Source: Rikenellaceae bacterium DTU049 (GTDB lineage: Bacteria; Bacteroidota; Bacteroidia; Bacteroidales; DTU049). From it: a DNA stretch of 39,701 nucleotides. Below, in pieces: positions 1 through 8,307 of the stretch (its first letter is position 1; each line of letters opens with the position of its first letter). Location of the stretch: NCBI GenBank assembly GCA_001513285.1, contig LFTI01000102.1, forward strand, positions 1 to 39,701. The letters run 5' to 3'. The notes under the pieces are model-generated. The model ran no database searches. It was not told where the DNA came from and saw only the letters and a program-made list of their open reading frames with translations. Made by a program: the position numbers and the translations under genes.

Positions 1-267
1 TTCTACATAGAAGGTTATGAACAAAGACAAAAAGAAGGCTTACCACAAAAACAATTATCTAAAGAATTTGTTCGCCAGTGGCTTATGGATCAAGGATTCT
101 CTGGACAAGATAATCAAAAAGCTCCTATCATGCCACCAGAGATTATTCAAGAAGTTTCTCATAGATATATTGAACTATACGAAATGCTGACAGGTAAAGT
201 CTTTCAACCTATTAATTATAATAATTTGGAAGACGAAATGCAAAAAAATATTTTGAAGTATTTATAA
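1..267 (+). CDS. purC: SAICAR synthase, C-terminal fragment (cut by window edge)
   Basis: The frame is open from base 1 and ends at TAA 265-267, so only the last 88 residues are visible and the true start lies outside. The segment SKEFVRQWLMDQGFSG followed by RYIELYEMLTGKVF is the characteristic C-terminus of phosphoribosylaminoimidazole-succinocarboxamide synthase, which joins CAIR and aspartate in step 8 of purine synthesis in the cytoplasm. The ATP-binding core is not in view. A PurF-type gene lies 4.7 kb downstream but is not in the same operon. The gene converges on the C1B peptidase gene, with a palindrome between them. The identification rests on remembered family sequence. Confidence 0.88.
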   Translation, partial: FYIEGYEQRQKEGLPQKQLSKEFVRQWLMDQGFSGQDNQKAPIMPPEIIQEVSHRYIELYEMLTGKVFQPINYNNLEDEMQKNILKYL

Positions 268-374
268 AAGATAGTTCTCTAAAATTATCTTTATTGAGAT
301 AGGCGTTTAGATAATAAAGTCTTTTCAGCTTTTTATATTAAAAGAATACCTTTAAAATAATTATTGATCTATAG

Positions 375-393
375 CAAATTCGTATTGGGAAAT
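375..393 (+). repeat. Short dispersed fragment, copy 1 (CAAATTCGTATTGGGAAAT)
   Basis: This 19-base stretch matches 2087-2105 with two differences (both T/C). The bases from GGGAAATGATTTG (387-399) are also found at 39675-39687. It sits in the spacer between purC and the peptidase gene. It may be the tail of a once-larger repeated sequence. AT-rich background makes short matches cheap, but this one contains a CG/TTGGG core. Confidence 0.4.
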
Positions 394-438
394 GATTTGT
401 AATGAAACAAACATGCCGTGTAGGATAGAAACGATTTT

Positions 439-466
439 GTAGGGGTTTAAAATTTTAAACCCCTAC
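439..466. terminator. 28-bp perfect palindrome between convergent genes
   Basis: The two 14-base arms (GTAGGGGTTTAAAA and its complement) are perfect and have no loop between them. The palindrome lies between purC (plus) and the C1B peptidase gene (minus), and its last base is the first base of the peptidase TAG stop (466-468). The position suggests a bidirectional transcription stop. No clear T-run follows on either strand, so it is not a textbook intrinsic terminator. Confidence 0.55.
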
Positions 467-1848
467 TATTCATCCATTCTGTACATTGGATCCCAACTAG
501 GCAAAAGTATTGGTTTTTGTTCTAACAATTTTAAAGTTTCAGCAGGGAAATATTTTTTATTGACAACTAATCTAAAAAGATATTCATCCATCCATTTATC
601 AGTCATTATTAATTTACCATTATATCCCGCATTACCCCAGCTATTTTCTATTAACCAGCGAATAGGTTCATCATTAGCATCAGTATCTACACCAATTATG
701 TTCATACCATGAGAAGATCCACTAGCAAAGGTTAATATTCTTTGTTTTTTATCCATTCTGAAAGGCATATTAAATAAAGTGTCGTACATATAATTATTTA
801 CATCTAATAGACCTATATCATTATTTAATTGTTTACCTACATCACATGAGAAATACATTGGCATGGAATCTTTAAGAGATTTTAAAGCTAATGCTTTTAT
901 TTCGTTCATAGGTAGATTGAGATATTTCCAATTTATACCTTCTACCATATTCCTATCATATTCTATCTCATAAACCTTATAATACGGTCTAGTAGGGTCA
1001 TTCATAAGCATGACAAAATCATCGAAATTTATTTCTATTATTTCTTTATAAAAGCTCATAGGAGTATATGTTTTCATATCAGTAGGTTTATTACTTTTAT
1101 CAACAAATCTATAAGAAAATGTTGTAGGAGGCTCACCAAAAGCATAGACTAGGATGCGATAGATTTCACTTAAAGCTTCTAATTTCATTTTTTGTAGATC
1201 TACTTTTTTATTATTATTGTATGCTTCTCTCATCATAATGCCATGTTCTCGTAGTTTAGTAGCTAAAATTGATGAAATCTCACTCGTATTATTACTATGA
1301 TATGTTTCTGGCATAACCTCTGCTGGTACCAGTCCATATTTATTTACTAAATTTACAAAACTAGACCATACACCACCATCACCTATAGGATTTTTGAACC
1401 ACCACTCTACTTGTCTATCGTCCATAGGCTTATCTATTGTAGTGATTATTCCCTGTAAAAATAAATTAGCTTTTTCTAATTGATCATAAAAAAACAAATA
1501 AGCATAAGAAAATTCGAAATTTGATAAATTATATTTTTGAATTACAAAAGGACGAATAGTATTCATACTTGCAAACATCCAGCATCTACCAGAGCGTTTT
1601 TGATCAGTTGGCTTTCCTGTTTGTATTTGATATTTGAAATATGGGTCTGGCTGACTACGTAATTGTGGATTTAAGGACAATTTTTTAATTGAATTTTCTA
1701 CTATAGCTGATTGAATGCCAGGATGAAATTCTTTATAAGCATTTTCTTTTATTTTGGCTAATTCTACATTTGTTATAGTATTTTGTGCCCATAAATTTAT
1801 TAATGAAATTAGAAAAAATAAACAAAAAATTATTGATTTGGATTTCAT
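466..1848 (-). CDS. Secreted C1B-family cysteine peptidase (bleomycin hydrolase / aminopeptidase C type)
   Basis: 460 residues. The N-terminus is a signal peptide (residues 1-21, hydrophobic stretch ending LWAQ), so the enzyme is probably periplasmic or exported. The papain-like C1B catalytic set is complete: oxyanion Gln83 and nucleophile Cys89 in DQKRSGRCWMFA, His380 in SSHGMNIIG, and Asn402 in ENSWG. Length fits bleomycin hydrolase/PepC enzymes, which trim residues from peptide N-termini; the classical members are cytoplasmic, while Bacteroidota have exported relatives. The gene stands alone, with a TAnnTTTG promoter element 15 bases upstream and a palindrome at its stop. Substrate is unknown. 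The conserved catalytic residues argue that it is active. Confidence 0.88.
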   Translation of the reverse strand: MKSKSIIFCLFFLISLINLWAQNTITNVELAKIKENAYKEFHPGIQSAIVENSIKKLSLNPQLRSQPDPYFKYQIQTGKPTDQKRSGRCWMFASMNTIRPFVIQKYNLSNFEFSYAYLFFYDQLEKANLFLQGIITTIDKPMDDRQVEWWFKNPIGDGGVWSSFVNLVNKYGLVPAEVMPETYHSNNTSEISSILATKLREHGIMMREAYNNNKKVDLQKMKLEALSEIYRILVYAFGEPPTTFSYRFVDKSNKPTDMKTYTPMSFYKEIIEINFDDFVMLMNDPTRPYYKVYEIEYDRNMVEGINWKYLNLPMNEIKALALKSLKDSMPMYFSCDVGKQLNNDIGLLDVNNYMYDTLFNMPFRMDKKQRILTFASGSSHGMNIIGVDTDANDEPIRWLIENSWGNAGYNGKLIMTDKWMDEYLFRLVVNKKYFPAETLKLLEQKPILLPSWDPMYRMDE

Positions 1849-1862
1849 AATTTATTTTTTAG

Positions 1863-1870
1863 CAAAGATA
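1863..1870 (-). promoter_or_regulatory. -7 promoter element TATCTTTG for the C1B peptidase gene
   Basis: On the minus strand this reads TATCTTTG, matching the Bacteroidota primary-sigma -7 consensus TAnnTTTG, 14 bases before the ATG. No clear -33 TTTG is seen. Confidence 0.5.
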
Positions 1871-1979
1871 AAAAGTTTTTTTTGATTTCAGAAAATGAAA
1901 AGACTTAATTTCATAAAAAGTTTAAATATATAATTTATTCAAAAATATTCATTAATTTTACATAGTAAAATATTGTTTT

Positions 1980-2117
1980 ATGATTATCGCCTTGAAGTTA
2001 TACACCGAGACCAACTACAAGTATTTCAGGGCGAGATACTATGATTTAGATATAGATTACACGAATTACTTAAAAAAACGCTTTGTCAAATCCGCATTGG
2101 GAAATATTCCTTTATGA
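1980..2117 (+). pseudogene. Short RHS-core-like relic (45 codons)
   Basis: An ATG-to-TGA frame of 45 residues overlaps the last bases of nqrF on the opposite strand. It contains YKYFRARYYDLDIDY, which resembles the YRARYYDP motif of RHS repeat-associated core domains. Its base composition is visibly richer in GC than the flanks. There is no room for a full RHS protein, so this is most likely a leftover fragment. Its 3' part (2087-2105, encoding VKSALGN) is repeated at 375-393. The assignment rests on one short motif and is tentative. Confidence 0.3.
2087..2105 (+). repeat. Short dispersed fragment, copy 2 (CAAATCCGCATTGGGAAAT)
   Basis: Matches 375-393 at 17 of 19 bases and lies within the 3' end of the RHS-like relic. 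It resembles the sequence near 39664-39680. Confidence 0.4.
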
Positions 2118-3374
2118 GCCGAAATCATCAAAAGCTATATTCTCTGGAGGTACACCTAAGCTATCTAAGAGGTTTAGTACAGCATTTAGCATAGCTGGAG
2201 GACCACAGATATAATATTCACATTCTTCTGGTTCAGGATGATCTTTTAAATAATTTTCATATAAAACCTGGTGAATAAAACCAACAGAACCGTTCCAATT
2301 ATCTTCAGGTTTTGGTTCAGATAGAGCAACAACAAATTTGAAATTAGGATTTTCGGCTTCTAATTGTTTATATTGATCTACATAAAATAGTTCTCTCAGA
2401 GAGCGACCTCCATACCAAAAAGATACTTTACGCTGAGTATGTAAGGTTTTAAAAAGATGAAAAATATGACTTCGCATAGGAGCCATACCTGCACCACCAC
2501 CAATAAATATCATTTCTTTATTAGTATCTTTTAAATGAAATTCTCCATAAGGTCCAGATATTTTAACTTTATCACCTGGTTTTAATGAAAAAATATAGCT
2601 AGAGCAAATGCCAGGAGGAACATTCATAAATTTATTCTTTTTTTTATCCCATGGTGGAGTAGCTATACGAACGTTAAGAATTACAATATCGTTTTCTGCA
2701 GGATAATTAGCCATAGAGTATGCTCTGAAAGTGCTTTCTTTATTTATCAATTTCAAATTCCATACACCTAGTTTATCCCATTCATCTCTAAATTCATCCT
2801 CAACATAAATATCTTTGGAGTAATCTATATTAAGATTTTCAGGCACATAAATTTGAATATATTCCCCGCTTTTAAAGTTTAATATTTCACCATCTGGTAA
2901 TTTCAGGACTAATTCTTTTATAAAAGTAGCCACATTTTTATTGGATACGACTTCACATTCCCATTGTTTAACACCTAGGACACTCTCTGGCACTTTAATT
3001 TCTAAATTTTCTTTTACTTTTACTTGACAGCCTAGTCGCCACTTATCTAAGATTTGTCTTCTATTAAAAAAACCTAATTCTGTAGGTAAAATACTTCCAC
3101 CACCATTTAAAACTTGCACTTTACATAGTCCACAGGTGCCACCACCACCACAAGCTGAAGGCAAAAAAATGGAATTATTAGATAAAGTCATTAATAAATT
3201 ATTTCCAGGTTCAGTAATGATTTCCTTTTCTCCATTAATATTTATTGTAACAGTTCCTTTAGGAGTGAGTTTACTTTTAGCAAAAAGCAAACCTATTACT
3301 AATAAAATTATAATAATACCAAAAACAAGGAAACTAATTAATATATAATTGAATAAAGACATTAAGACTATCAT
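2112..3374 (-). CDS. nqrF: Na+-translocating NADH:quinone reductase subunit F
   Basis: 420 residues. NqrF is the NADH-oxidising entry subunit of the Na+-NQR respiratory complex; it passes electrons from NADH through FAD and a 2Fe-2S centre. Visible in order: one N-terminal membrane helix (about 8-32); a ferredoxin domain with the four ligands Cys75, Cys81, Cys84 and Cys116; an FAD-binding motif RAYSMANYP (217-225); the NADH-domain glycine motif GGGAGMAPM (292-300); CGPPAML; and the typical NqrF terminus FDDFGS. A second in-frame ATG at residue 5 (base 3362) is an equally good start. It is the last gene of the nqrDEF run, 13 bases after nqrE. The FAD/NADH and 2Fe-2S module separates it from RNF complexes. 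Confidence 0.96.
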   Translation of the reverse strand: MIVLMSLFNYILISFLVFGIIIILLVIGLLFAKSKLTPKGTVTININGEKEIITEPGNNLLMTLSNNSIFLPSACGGGGTCGLCKVQVLNGGGSILPTELGFFNRRQILDKWRLGCQVKVKENLEIKVPESVLGVKQWECEVVSNKNVATFIKELVLKLPDGEILNFKSGEYIQIYVPENLNIDYSKDIYVEDEFRDEWDKLGVWNLKLINKESTFRAYSMANYPAENDIVILNVRIATPPWDKKKNKFMNVPPGICSSYIFSLKPGDKVKISGPYGEFHLKDTNKEMIFIGGGAGMAPMRSHIFHLFKTLHTQRKVSFWYGGRSLRELFYVDQYKQLEAENPNFKFVVALSEPKPEDNWNGSVGFIHQVLYENYLKDHPEPEECEYYICGPPAMLNAVLNLLDSLGVPPENIAFDDFGS

Positions 3375-3387
3375 AAATAATGAATTT

Positions 3388-4005
3388 TTAAATTGTGATG
3401 CCTAAAAAACTCATAAAAGCTATTGACATTAAGCCAGTAATAATGAAAGCTATACCTGCACCCTGTAATGGTTTTGGTATATTGCTATAAGATAATTTTT
3501 CTCGAATAGCTGCAATAGAAATAATAGCTAACCACCAACCAATGCCGCTACCAAAAGCAAAGAAGAAACTTTCACCAAAAGTTTGTAAACCCCTCTCTTG
3601 CATAAATAATGATGCTCCCATAATTGCACAGTTTACAGCTATTAATGGTAAAAATATGCCCAAAGAGTTATATAGTGAAGGTGAAAATTTCTCAATTACC
3701 ATCTCCACTAATTGTACAATGGCAGCAATGACAGCTATAAAAATTATAAAACTTAAAAATCCAAGGTCTACATTGGCAAAAGCAGGACTAATAAAAGATA
3801 AAGCTCCTGGCGATAAAAGATATTTATTAATTAAAAAATTGACTGGTACAGTAATAATTAATACAAAAATGACTGCTAACCCTAATCCATTACTAGTTTT
3901 AACTGTTTTGGAAACTGCTAAATATGAGCACATACCCAGAAAATAAGCAAATATCATATTATCTATGAAAATGCTTCTAACAAATATATTAATTAAGTCT
4001 TGCAT
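3388..4005 (-). CDS. nqrE: Na+-NQR subunit E, integral membrane protein
   Basis: 205 residues with about six hydrophobic helices. NqrE and NqrD form an antiparallel membrane pair holding an iron-sulfur centre between them and taking part in Na+ transfer. The two ligand cysteines are visible: Cys26 in [10 protein letters not shown] and Cys126 in [11 protein letters not shown]. The length is normal for the family. It lies 6 bases after nqrD and 13 before nqrF, so one transcript is likely. RnfA is the nearest alternative, but the neighbouring NqrF settles the choice. Confidence 0.95.
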   Translation of the reverse strand: MQDLINIFVRSIFIDNMIFAYFLGMCSYLAVSKTVKTSNGLGLAVIFVLIITVPVNFLINKYLLSPGALSFISPAFANVDLGFLSFIIFIAVIAAIVQLVEMVIEKFSPSLYNSLGIFLPLIAVNCAIMGASLFMQERGLQTFGESFFFAFGSGIGWWLAIISIAAIREKLSYSNIPKPLQGAGIAFIITGLMSIAFMSFLGITI

Positions 4006-4011
4006 ATACTC

Positions 4012-4668
4012 TTAATTTTTGTCAATTAATTCTTTATTAAAACTTCTATGAATCCAGATTATCACACCTATTAATATTAAAGCCATAGGAGGTAAAATCA
4101 TTAGTCCATTATTTACATATCCTACATTATATAATGCTTGAGGTATAATGTGATAGCCTAATAGAGTACCACTACCGAGAAGTTCTCTAACAAAAGCAAC
4201 TATAATTAAAATCAATCCGTAGCCTGCACCGTTACCTATTCCGTCTAAAAATGAAGCCCAGGGACTATTATTACTTGCAAAAGCTTCTAATCTACCCATT
4301 ATCATACAATTAGTAATTATTAAACCTACAAATACAGATAACTGTTTACTCACATCATAAACAAAAGCTTTTAATATTTGATCAACTAATATAACTAAAA
4401 ATGACACAATGACTAATTGTACAATAATCCTAATACTAGGTGGGACAGTTTTTCTAATTAGTGAATAAATAAGATTAGATAATGCAACAACAACAGTAAC
4501 TGATATTGCCATTACAATTGCTGGTTCTAACTTAGCAGTTACAGCCAATGCACTACATATTCCTAAAATCAGTACTATTACAGGATTATTATTACTTAAA
4601 GGATCAGTTAAAGGTTTTAAATTCGTTTTAGAAAATATTGATTCTCTAACTGGTTTATTTTCATCCAT
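4012..4668 (-). CDS. nqrD: Na+-NQR subunit D, integral membrane protein
   Basis: 218 residues: a hydrophilic N-terminus of about 27 residues, then about six membrane helices. Paired cysteines Cys38 ([10 protein letters not shown]) and Cys121 ([13 protein letters not shown]) are the NqrD iron-sulfur ligands. It is the first gene of a three-gene run D-E-F. In the usual operon nqrA, nqrB and nqrC precede it, but here the next gene upstream is purF on the opposite strand. A TAnnTTTG element lies 26 bases before the ATG, so nqrDEF seems to have its own promoter. Confidence 0.95.
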   Translation of the reverse strand: MDENKPVRESIFSKTNLKPLTDPLSNNNPVIVLILGICSALAVTAKLEPAIVMAISVTVVVALSNLIYSLIRKTVPPSIRIIVQLVIVSFLVILVDQILKAFVYDVSKQLSVFVGLIITNCMIMGRLEAFASNNSPWASFLDGIGNGAGYGLILIIVAFVRELLGSGTLLGYHIIPQALYNVGYVNNGLMILPPMALILIGVIIWIHRSFNKELIDKN

Positions 4669-4694
4669 AATTATGCAGATTAAAAATTTTATTG

Positions 4695-4702
4695 CAAAAA
4701 TA
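4695..4702 (-). promoter_or_regulatory. -7 promoter element TATTTTTG for nqrDEF
   Basis: Minus-strand TATTTTTG matches TAnnTTTG, 26 bases before the nqrD start. It supports independent transcription of nqrDEF. Confidence 0.45.
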
Positions 4703-4933
4703 TAATTTTATTATTTTTTTAAAAAAATTTTTACAAGTAATCATTGTAATATTATTCCAAAATATAGATTGAATGAGCTTTTTACAGGAAAAATGATATT
4801 TAACATCTTTTTTTTAATTTGATATATTTGCAGTGTAGATTTTAAATTTTATATTATAAATCTCTGATTAAATCATCAGTTTTAAATATTTTGAAATTAT
4901 CTAATTAAAATTAAATTTCTCGTATTTATTTTT

Positions 4934-4941
4934 TAAATTTG
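4934..4941 (+). promoter_or_regulatory. -7 promoter element TAAATTTG for purF
   Basis: Perfect TAnnTTTG, 11 bases before the ATG at 4953, implying a very short leader. No Shine-Dalgarno sequence is present. Confidence 0.5.
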
Positions 4942-4952
4942 CAAAAAAATAA

Positions 4953-6869
4953 ATGAGTGAATTTATAGCTCATGAGTGTGGTATAGTACTCCTACGCTTA
5001 TTAAAACCATTAGAATATTACATAGAAAAATATAATTGTGCTTATCATGGACTAGATATGCTATATTTATTGATGGAAAAGCAACATAATAGAGGACAAG
5101 ATGGTGCAGGAGTAGTATCTGTAAAATTGGATGTAAATCCAGGATATAAATATTTAGATAGAATCAGATCTAATGTAGATTCACCAATAATAGACATTTT
5201 TCAAAAAATATATCGACCATTACGAACTTTGGAGTCAAACAATTCACCATTATTGTATGATGGAAAATATCTAAAACAAGATATCCCTTTTATTAGTGAG
5301 TTGTATCTTGGACATTTGCGATACGGTACCTATGGTAAATATCAGATCGAATATGTACATCCACATTTGCGACAGAGCAACTGGCGTACACGTACTTTAG
5401 CTTTAGCAGGTAACTTCAATCTAACTAATTCGAAGCAATTATTTCAAGATTTAATCAATTATGGGCAGCATCCTATCGAGACTTCAGACACAGTAACTGT
5501 ATTAGAAAAATTGGGATACTATTTAGATGAGATGAATAATGATTTATATGAAAAATATAAAGCAGAGGGATATACTAAAGCTGAGATCTCACCGATGATA
5601 GCAGATAATTTAGATATAGCCTCTATTGTGAGAAAAGCAACACTAAATTTTGATGGTGGTTATGTGATGGCTGGAGTTTTAGGACACGGAGATTCGTTTG
5701 TGTTTCGCGATCCACGAGGTATTAGACCAGCATATTATTATATGAATGATGAATTTTTTGTAGTTACTTCTGAAAGACCTCCTATACAAACTGCTTTTAA
5801 TGCTAAAACAGATGATATAAAAGAAATGCCTGCTGGACATGTATTAATATTAAAAAAGAATGCAGAACTCTCAATAGTCCCCTATATAGAGCACATACCT
5901 GAAAAAAAATCTTGCAGCTTCGAACATATATATTTCAGCCGTGGAACAGACAGAGACATTTATAAAGAAAGAAAAATGCTTGGAGCAATGTTGGCAGAAC
6001 CTATACTCCAAGCTATTGACAATGATATTGAAAATACAGTTTTTACTTATATACCCAATACATCTACAGTTGCTTTTTTAGGATTATATGCTGAAATAGA
6101 AAAATGGTTAGATTCACAAAAAAAGGAAAAAATATTAAATTTAATTAATACTGATAAAAACATTACAGATAAGGATTTACGTGATATTTTAAATTCTCAT
6201 GCACGCGCAGATACTTTAGTAGTAAAAGATCTAAAACATCGTACTTTTATAACAAAAGAATCTAAACGTAACGGTTTAGCTAGTCATGTGTATGACGTTA
6301 CTTATGGAGTGGTAAGGCCAAATATTGATAGAGTTGTAGCAATAGATGATAGTATAGTACGTGGCACTACTTTGCAAAAAAGTATTATCACTATGCTTAA
6401 TAGATTAGAACCTAAAGAAATAATAATAGCTTCTACAGCTCCTCAGATTAGATACCCAGATTGCTATGGAATAGACATGGCAAAGTTAGAGGAATTTATT
6501 GCTTTTCAAGCTGCTATCGCACTACTCAAAGAACGCCATCAAGATAAATTGATAAAATATGTTTATGATAAATGCAAAGAACAAGATTCTTTACCTGATG
6601 ATAAATTAGAAAATTATGTTTCATTGATTTATAAACCTTTTACTGATGATGAAATAACACGGAAAATCGAAGAATTAGTTACCCCGCTTGGAAATAAAAC
6701 TAAATTAACAATTATCTTTCAATCTCTCGAAGGCCTTCATAAAGTCTTGGTAGATAATAAAGGAGACTGGTATTTTACTGGCGATTTCCCTACCATCGGA
6801 GGATATAGAGTCATTAATAATGCATTTATTAATTACTACGAAGGTAAAGATCAGAGAGCTTATTTTTAG
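4953..6869 (+). CDS. purF: Long-form amidophosphoribosyltransferase (PurF family)
   Basis: 638 residues against about 470-500 for standard PurF. It would make phosphoribosylamine from PRPP and glutamine, the first step of purine synthesis. An Ntn glutaminase domain starts at Cys9 (HECGIVLLRL), so a short propeptide must be removed to expose the nucleophile; QHNRGQDGAG (44-53) and FRDPRGIRP (251-259) belong to this domain. FEHIYFSRGTDRD (323-335) starts the transferase part, and VVAIDDSIVRGTT (461-473) is the PRPP loop. The extra length lies between these two blocks (about 350-450) and after residue 500. This long form is familiar in Bacteroidota, where it can coexist with a standard PurF, so it may not be the only copy. 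folC follows 42 bases later. Confidence 0.85.
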   Translation: MSEFIAHECGIVLLRLLKPLEYYIEKYNCAYHGLDMLYLLMEKQHNRGQDGAGVVSVKLDVNPGYKYLDRIRSNVDSPIIDIFQKIYRPLRTLESNNSPLLYDGKYLKQDIPFISELYLGHLRYGTYGKYQIEYVHPHLRQSNWRTRTLALAGNFNLTNSKQLFQDLINYGQHPIETSDTVTVLEKLGYYLDEMNNDLYEKYKAEGYTKAEISPMIADNLDIASIVRKATLNFDGGYVMAGVLGHGDSFVFRDPRGIRPAYYYMNDEFFVVTSERPPIQTAFNAKTDDIKEMPAGHVLILKKNAELSIVPYIEHIPEKKSCSFEHIYFSRGTDRDIYKERKMLGAMLAEPILQAIDNDIENTVFTYIPNTSTVAFLGLYAEIEKWLDSQKKEKILNLINTDKNITDKDLRDILNSHARADTLVVKDLKHRTFITKESKRNGLASHVYDVTYGVVRPNIDRVVAIDDSIVRGTTLQKSIITMLNRLEPKEIIIASTAPQIRYPDCYGIDMAKLEEFIAFQAAIALLKERHQDKLIKYVYDKCKEQDSLPDDKLENYVSLIYKPFTDDEITRKIEELVTPLGNKTKLTIIFQSLEGLHKVLVDNKGDWYFTGDFPTIGGYRVINNAFINYYEGKDQRAYF

Positions 6870-6911
6870 TAGATCATTTTTTTAAAAAGAGTATTTCTAA
6901 ATAAAAAACTG

Positions 6912-8201
6912 ATGATATTTGCTGAAGCTGAAAAATATATTATGGAGCAGCTGCCAATGTATGAAAGACAAGGTATTGCTGGTTATCAAGGTGGCTTAGA
7001 AAAAACATTATTGCTACTTGAAAAATTTAATAATCCACATTATAAATTTCCTTCTATCCATATTGCTGGTACTAATGGTAAAGGTAGTGTGAGTAGCATG
7101 ATAGCTTCGATATTACAAGAAGCTGGTTATAAAGTTGGTCTATATACTTCACCACATTTAAAAACTATGCGTGAGAGAATAAAAATAAATGGACAAATGA
7201 TACCAGCACACTGGATAACTAATTTCACAAAAAAAAATTTACATTTAATAGAACAAATAAAACCTAGTTTTTTTGAAATAAATACTGTAATGGCTTTTTG
7301 CTATTTCGCAGAATCAGATATAGATATAGCTATTCTAGAAACTGGACTAGGAGGCAGATTAGATGCTACAAACGTTGTTACACCATTAGTATCAATAATT
7401 ACAAGTATTTCTTTTGATCATATGAAATTGCTGGGGGAAACATTACAAAAAATTACAGCAGAAAAAGCTGGAATTATTAAACCTAATGTACCTTGCGTAA
7501 TAGGAGAGAAGAATTTAGAAACAATGCCAGTTTTTACGCAATATGCTAAAAAAAATAACGCTCCTATTACTTTTGCTACAGATAAATTTGTTACTAAAAA
7601 ATTTTATCAATCTCTAATACCTCCTATTTTAAAGGTAGAATTAAATGATGAAAATAAAAATATATATAAACTCACATCTCCATTAGTAGGCAAAGTACAA
7701 ATAGAAAATATGAAAACAGTACTATGCACTATAGAAATTTTAAAATCTTACAAATATAAAATTAACTATAATCACATCAAAAAAGGTTTTATAAAGATAA
7801 ATAAAAATACTGGTCTATTTGGTAGATGGAGCTATGTACCAAACGATGTTCCGATAATAATGGATATAGGGCATAATGTAGGTGCTGTAAGTAATCTAGT
7901 AGATTTGCTAAACGATGTCAAAAAAGAAAGATTGCATATTGTATGGGGAATGATGGCAGATAAAGATGTAGAAGGTATATTAAAATTACTACCCTCAGAT
8001 GCTCAATATTATTTTTGTAGTCCACATGTACCGAGAGCTCTAGATTTAAGAATTTTATTAGAAAAAGCTAAGAACTTAAATTTAAATGGGAAAGCCTATA
8101 AATCTGTTAGAAGGGCACTGTATGAAGCAAAAACACATGCAAATAGTAAAGATTTAATATTTGTAGGGGGTAGTGCATTTGTAGTAGCAGAAGCGATGTG
8201 A
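6912..8201 (+). CDS. folC: Folylpolyglutamate synthase / dihydrofolate synthase
   Basis: 429 residues, normal length. FolC is a cytoplasmic Mur-ligase-fold enzyme that adds glutamate to dihydropteroate or folates using ATP. The P-loop is GTNGKGS (53-59), followed by GLYTSPHL; ETGLGGRLDATNV is the FolC signature, and DIGHNVGAV stands where many FolC proteins have DGAHN. The gene is 42 bases downstream of purF on the same strand, so one-carbon and purine metabolism may be co-transcribed. No Shine-Dalgarno sequence precedes the ATG. Confidence 0.92.
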   Translation: MIFAEAEKYIMEQLPMYERQGIAGYQGGLEKTLLLLEKFNNPHYKFPSIHIAGTNGKGSVSSMIASILQEAGYKVGLYTSPHLKTMRERIKINGQMIPAHWITNFTKKNLHLIEQIKPSFFEINTVMAFCYFAESDIDIAILETGLGGRLDATNVVTPLVSIITSISFDHMKLLGETLQKITAEKAGIIKPNVPCVIGEKNLETMPVFTQYAKKNNAPITFATDKFVTKKFYQSLIPPILKVELNDENKNIYKLTSPLVGKVQIENMKTVLCTIEILKSYKYKINYNHIKKGFIKINKNTGLFGRWSYVPNDVPIIMDIGHNVGAVSNLVDLLNDVKKERLHIVWGMMADKDVEGILKLLPSDAQYYFCSPHVPRALDLRILLEKAKNLNLNGKAYKSVRRALYEAKTHANSKDLIFVGGSAFVVAEAM

Positions 8202-8283
8202 AATGAAATGGGGTAGAGGGAAGAGGTAGTAAATAAATTTTTTATGTTGTCAAAAATCAAGTTTTTTGTATAATAAAAATTCA

Positions 8284-8291
8284 TATATTTG
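8284..8291 (+). promoter_or_regulatory. -7 promoter element TATATTTG before the transposase gene
   Basis: Matches TAnnTTTG, 16 bases before the chosen ATG at 8308. A TTTG at 8265-8268 lies upstream but only 15 bases away, shorter than the usual spacing of about 20. The element lies downstream of an earlier in-frame ATG (8266), which supports the later start. Confidence 0.4.
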
Positions 8292-8307
8292 CAAAAAATT
8301 TATTGTT

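Noticed and set aside
3542-3946. 134-codon open frame on the plus strand
   Set aside because: It lies wholly antisense to nqrE, whose reading is certain; composition is a mirror of the real gene.
3388-4668. RNF complex genes (rnfA, rnfE) instead of nqrE and nqrD
   Set aside because: The adjacent gene is a clear NqrF with ferredoxin, FAD and NADH domains; no RnfB, RnfC or RnfG is present.
8266-8307. Earlier start codon for the transposase
   Set aside because: The promoter element 8284-8291 lies inside this extension, and the extra 14 residues look non-coding.
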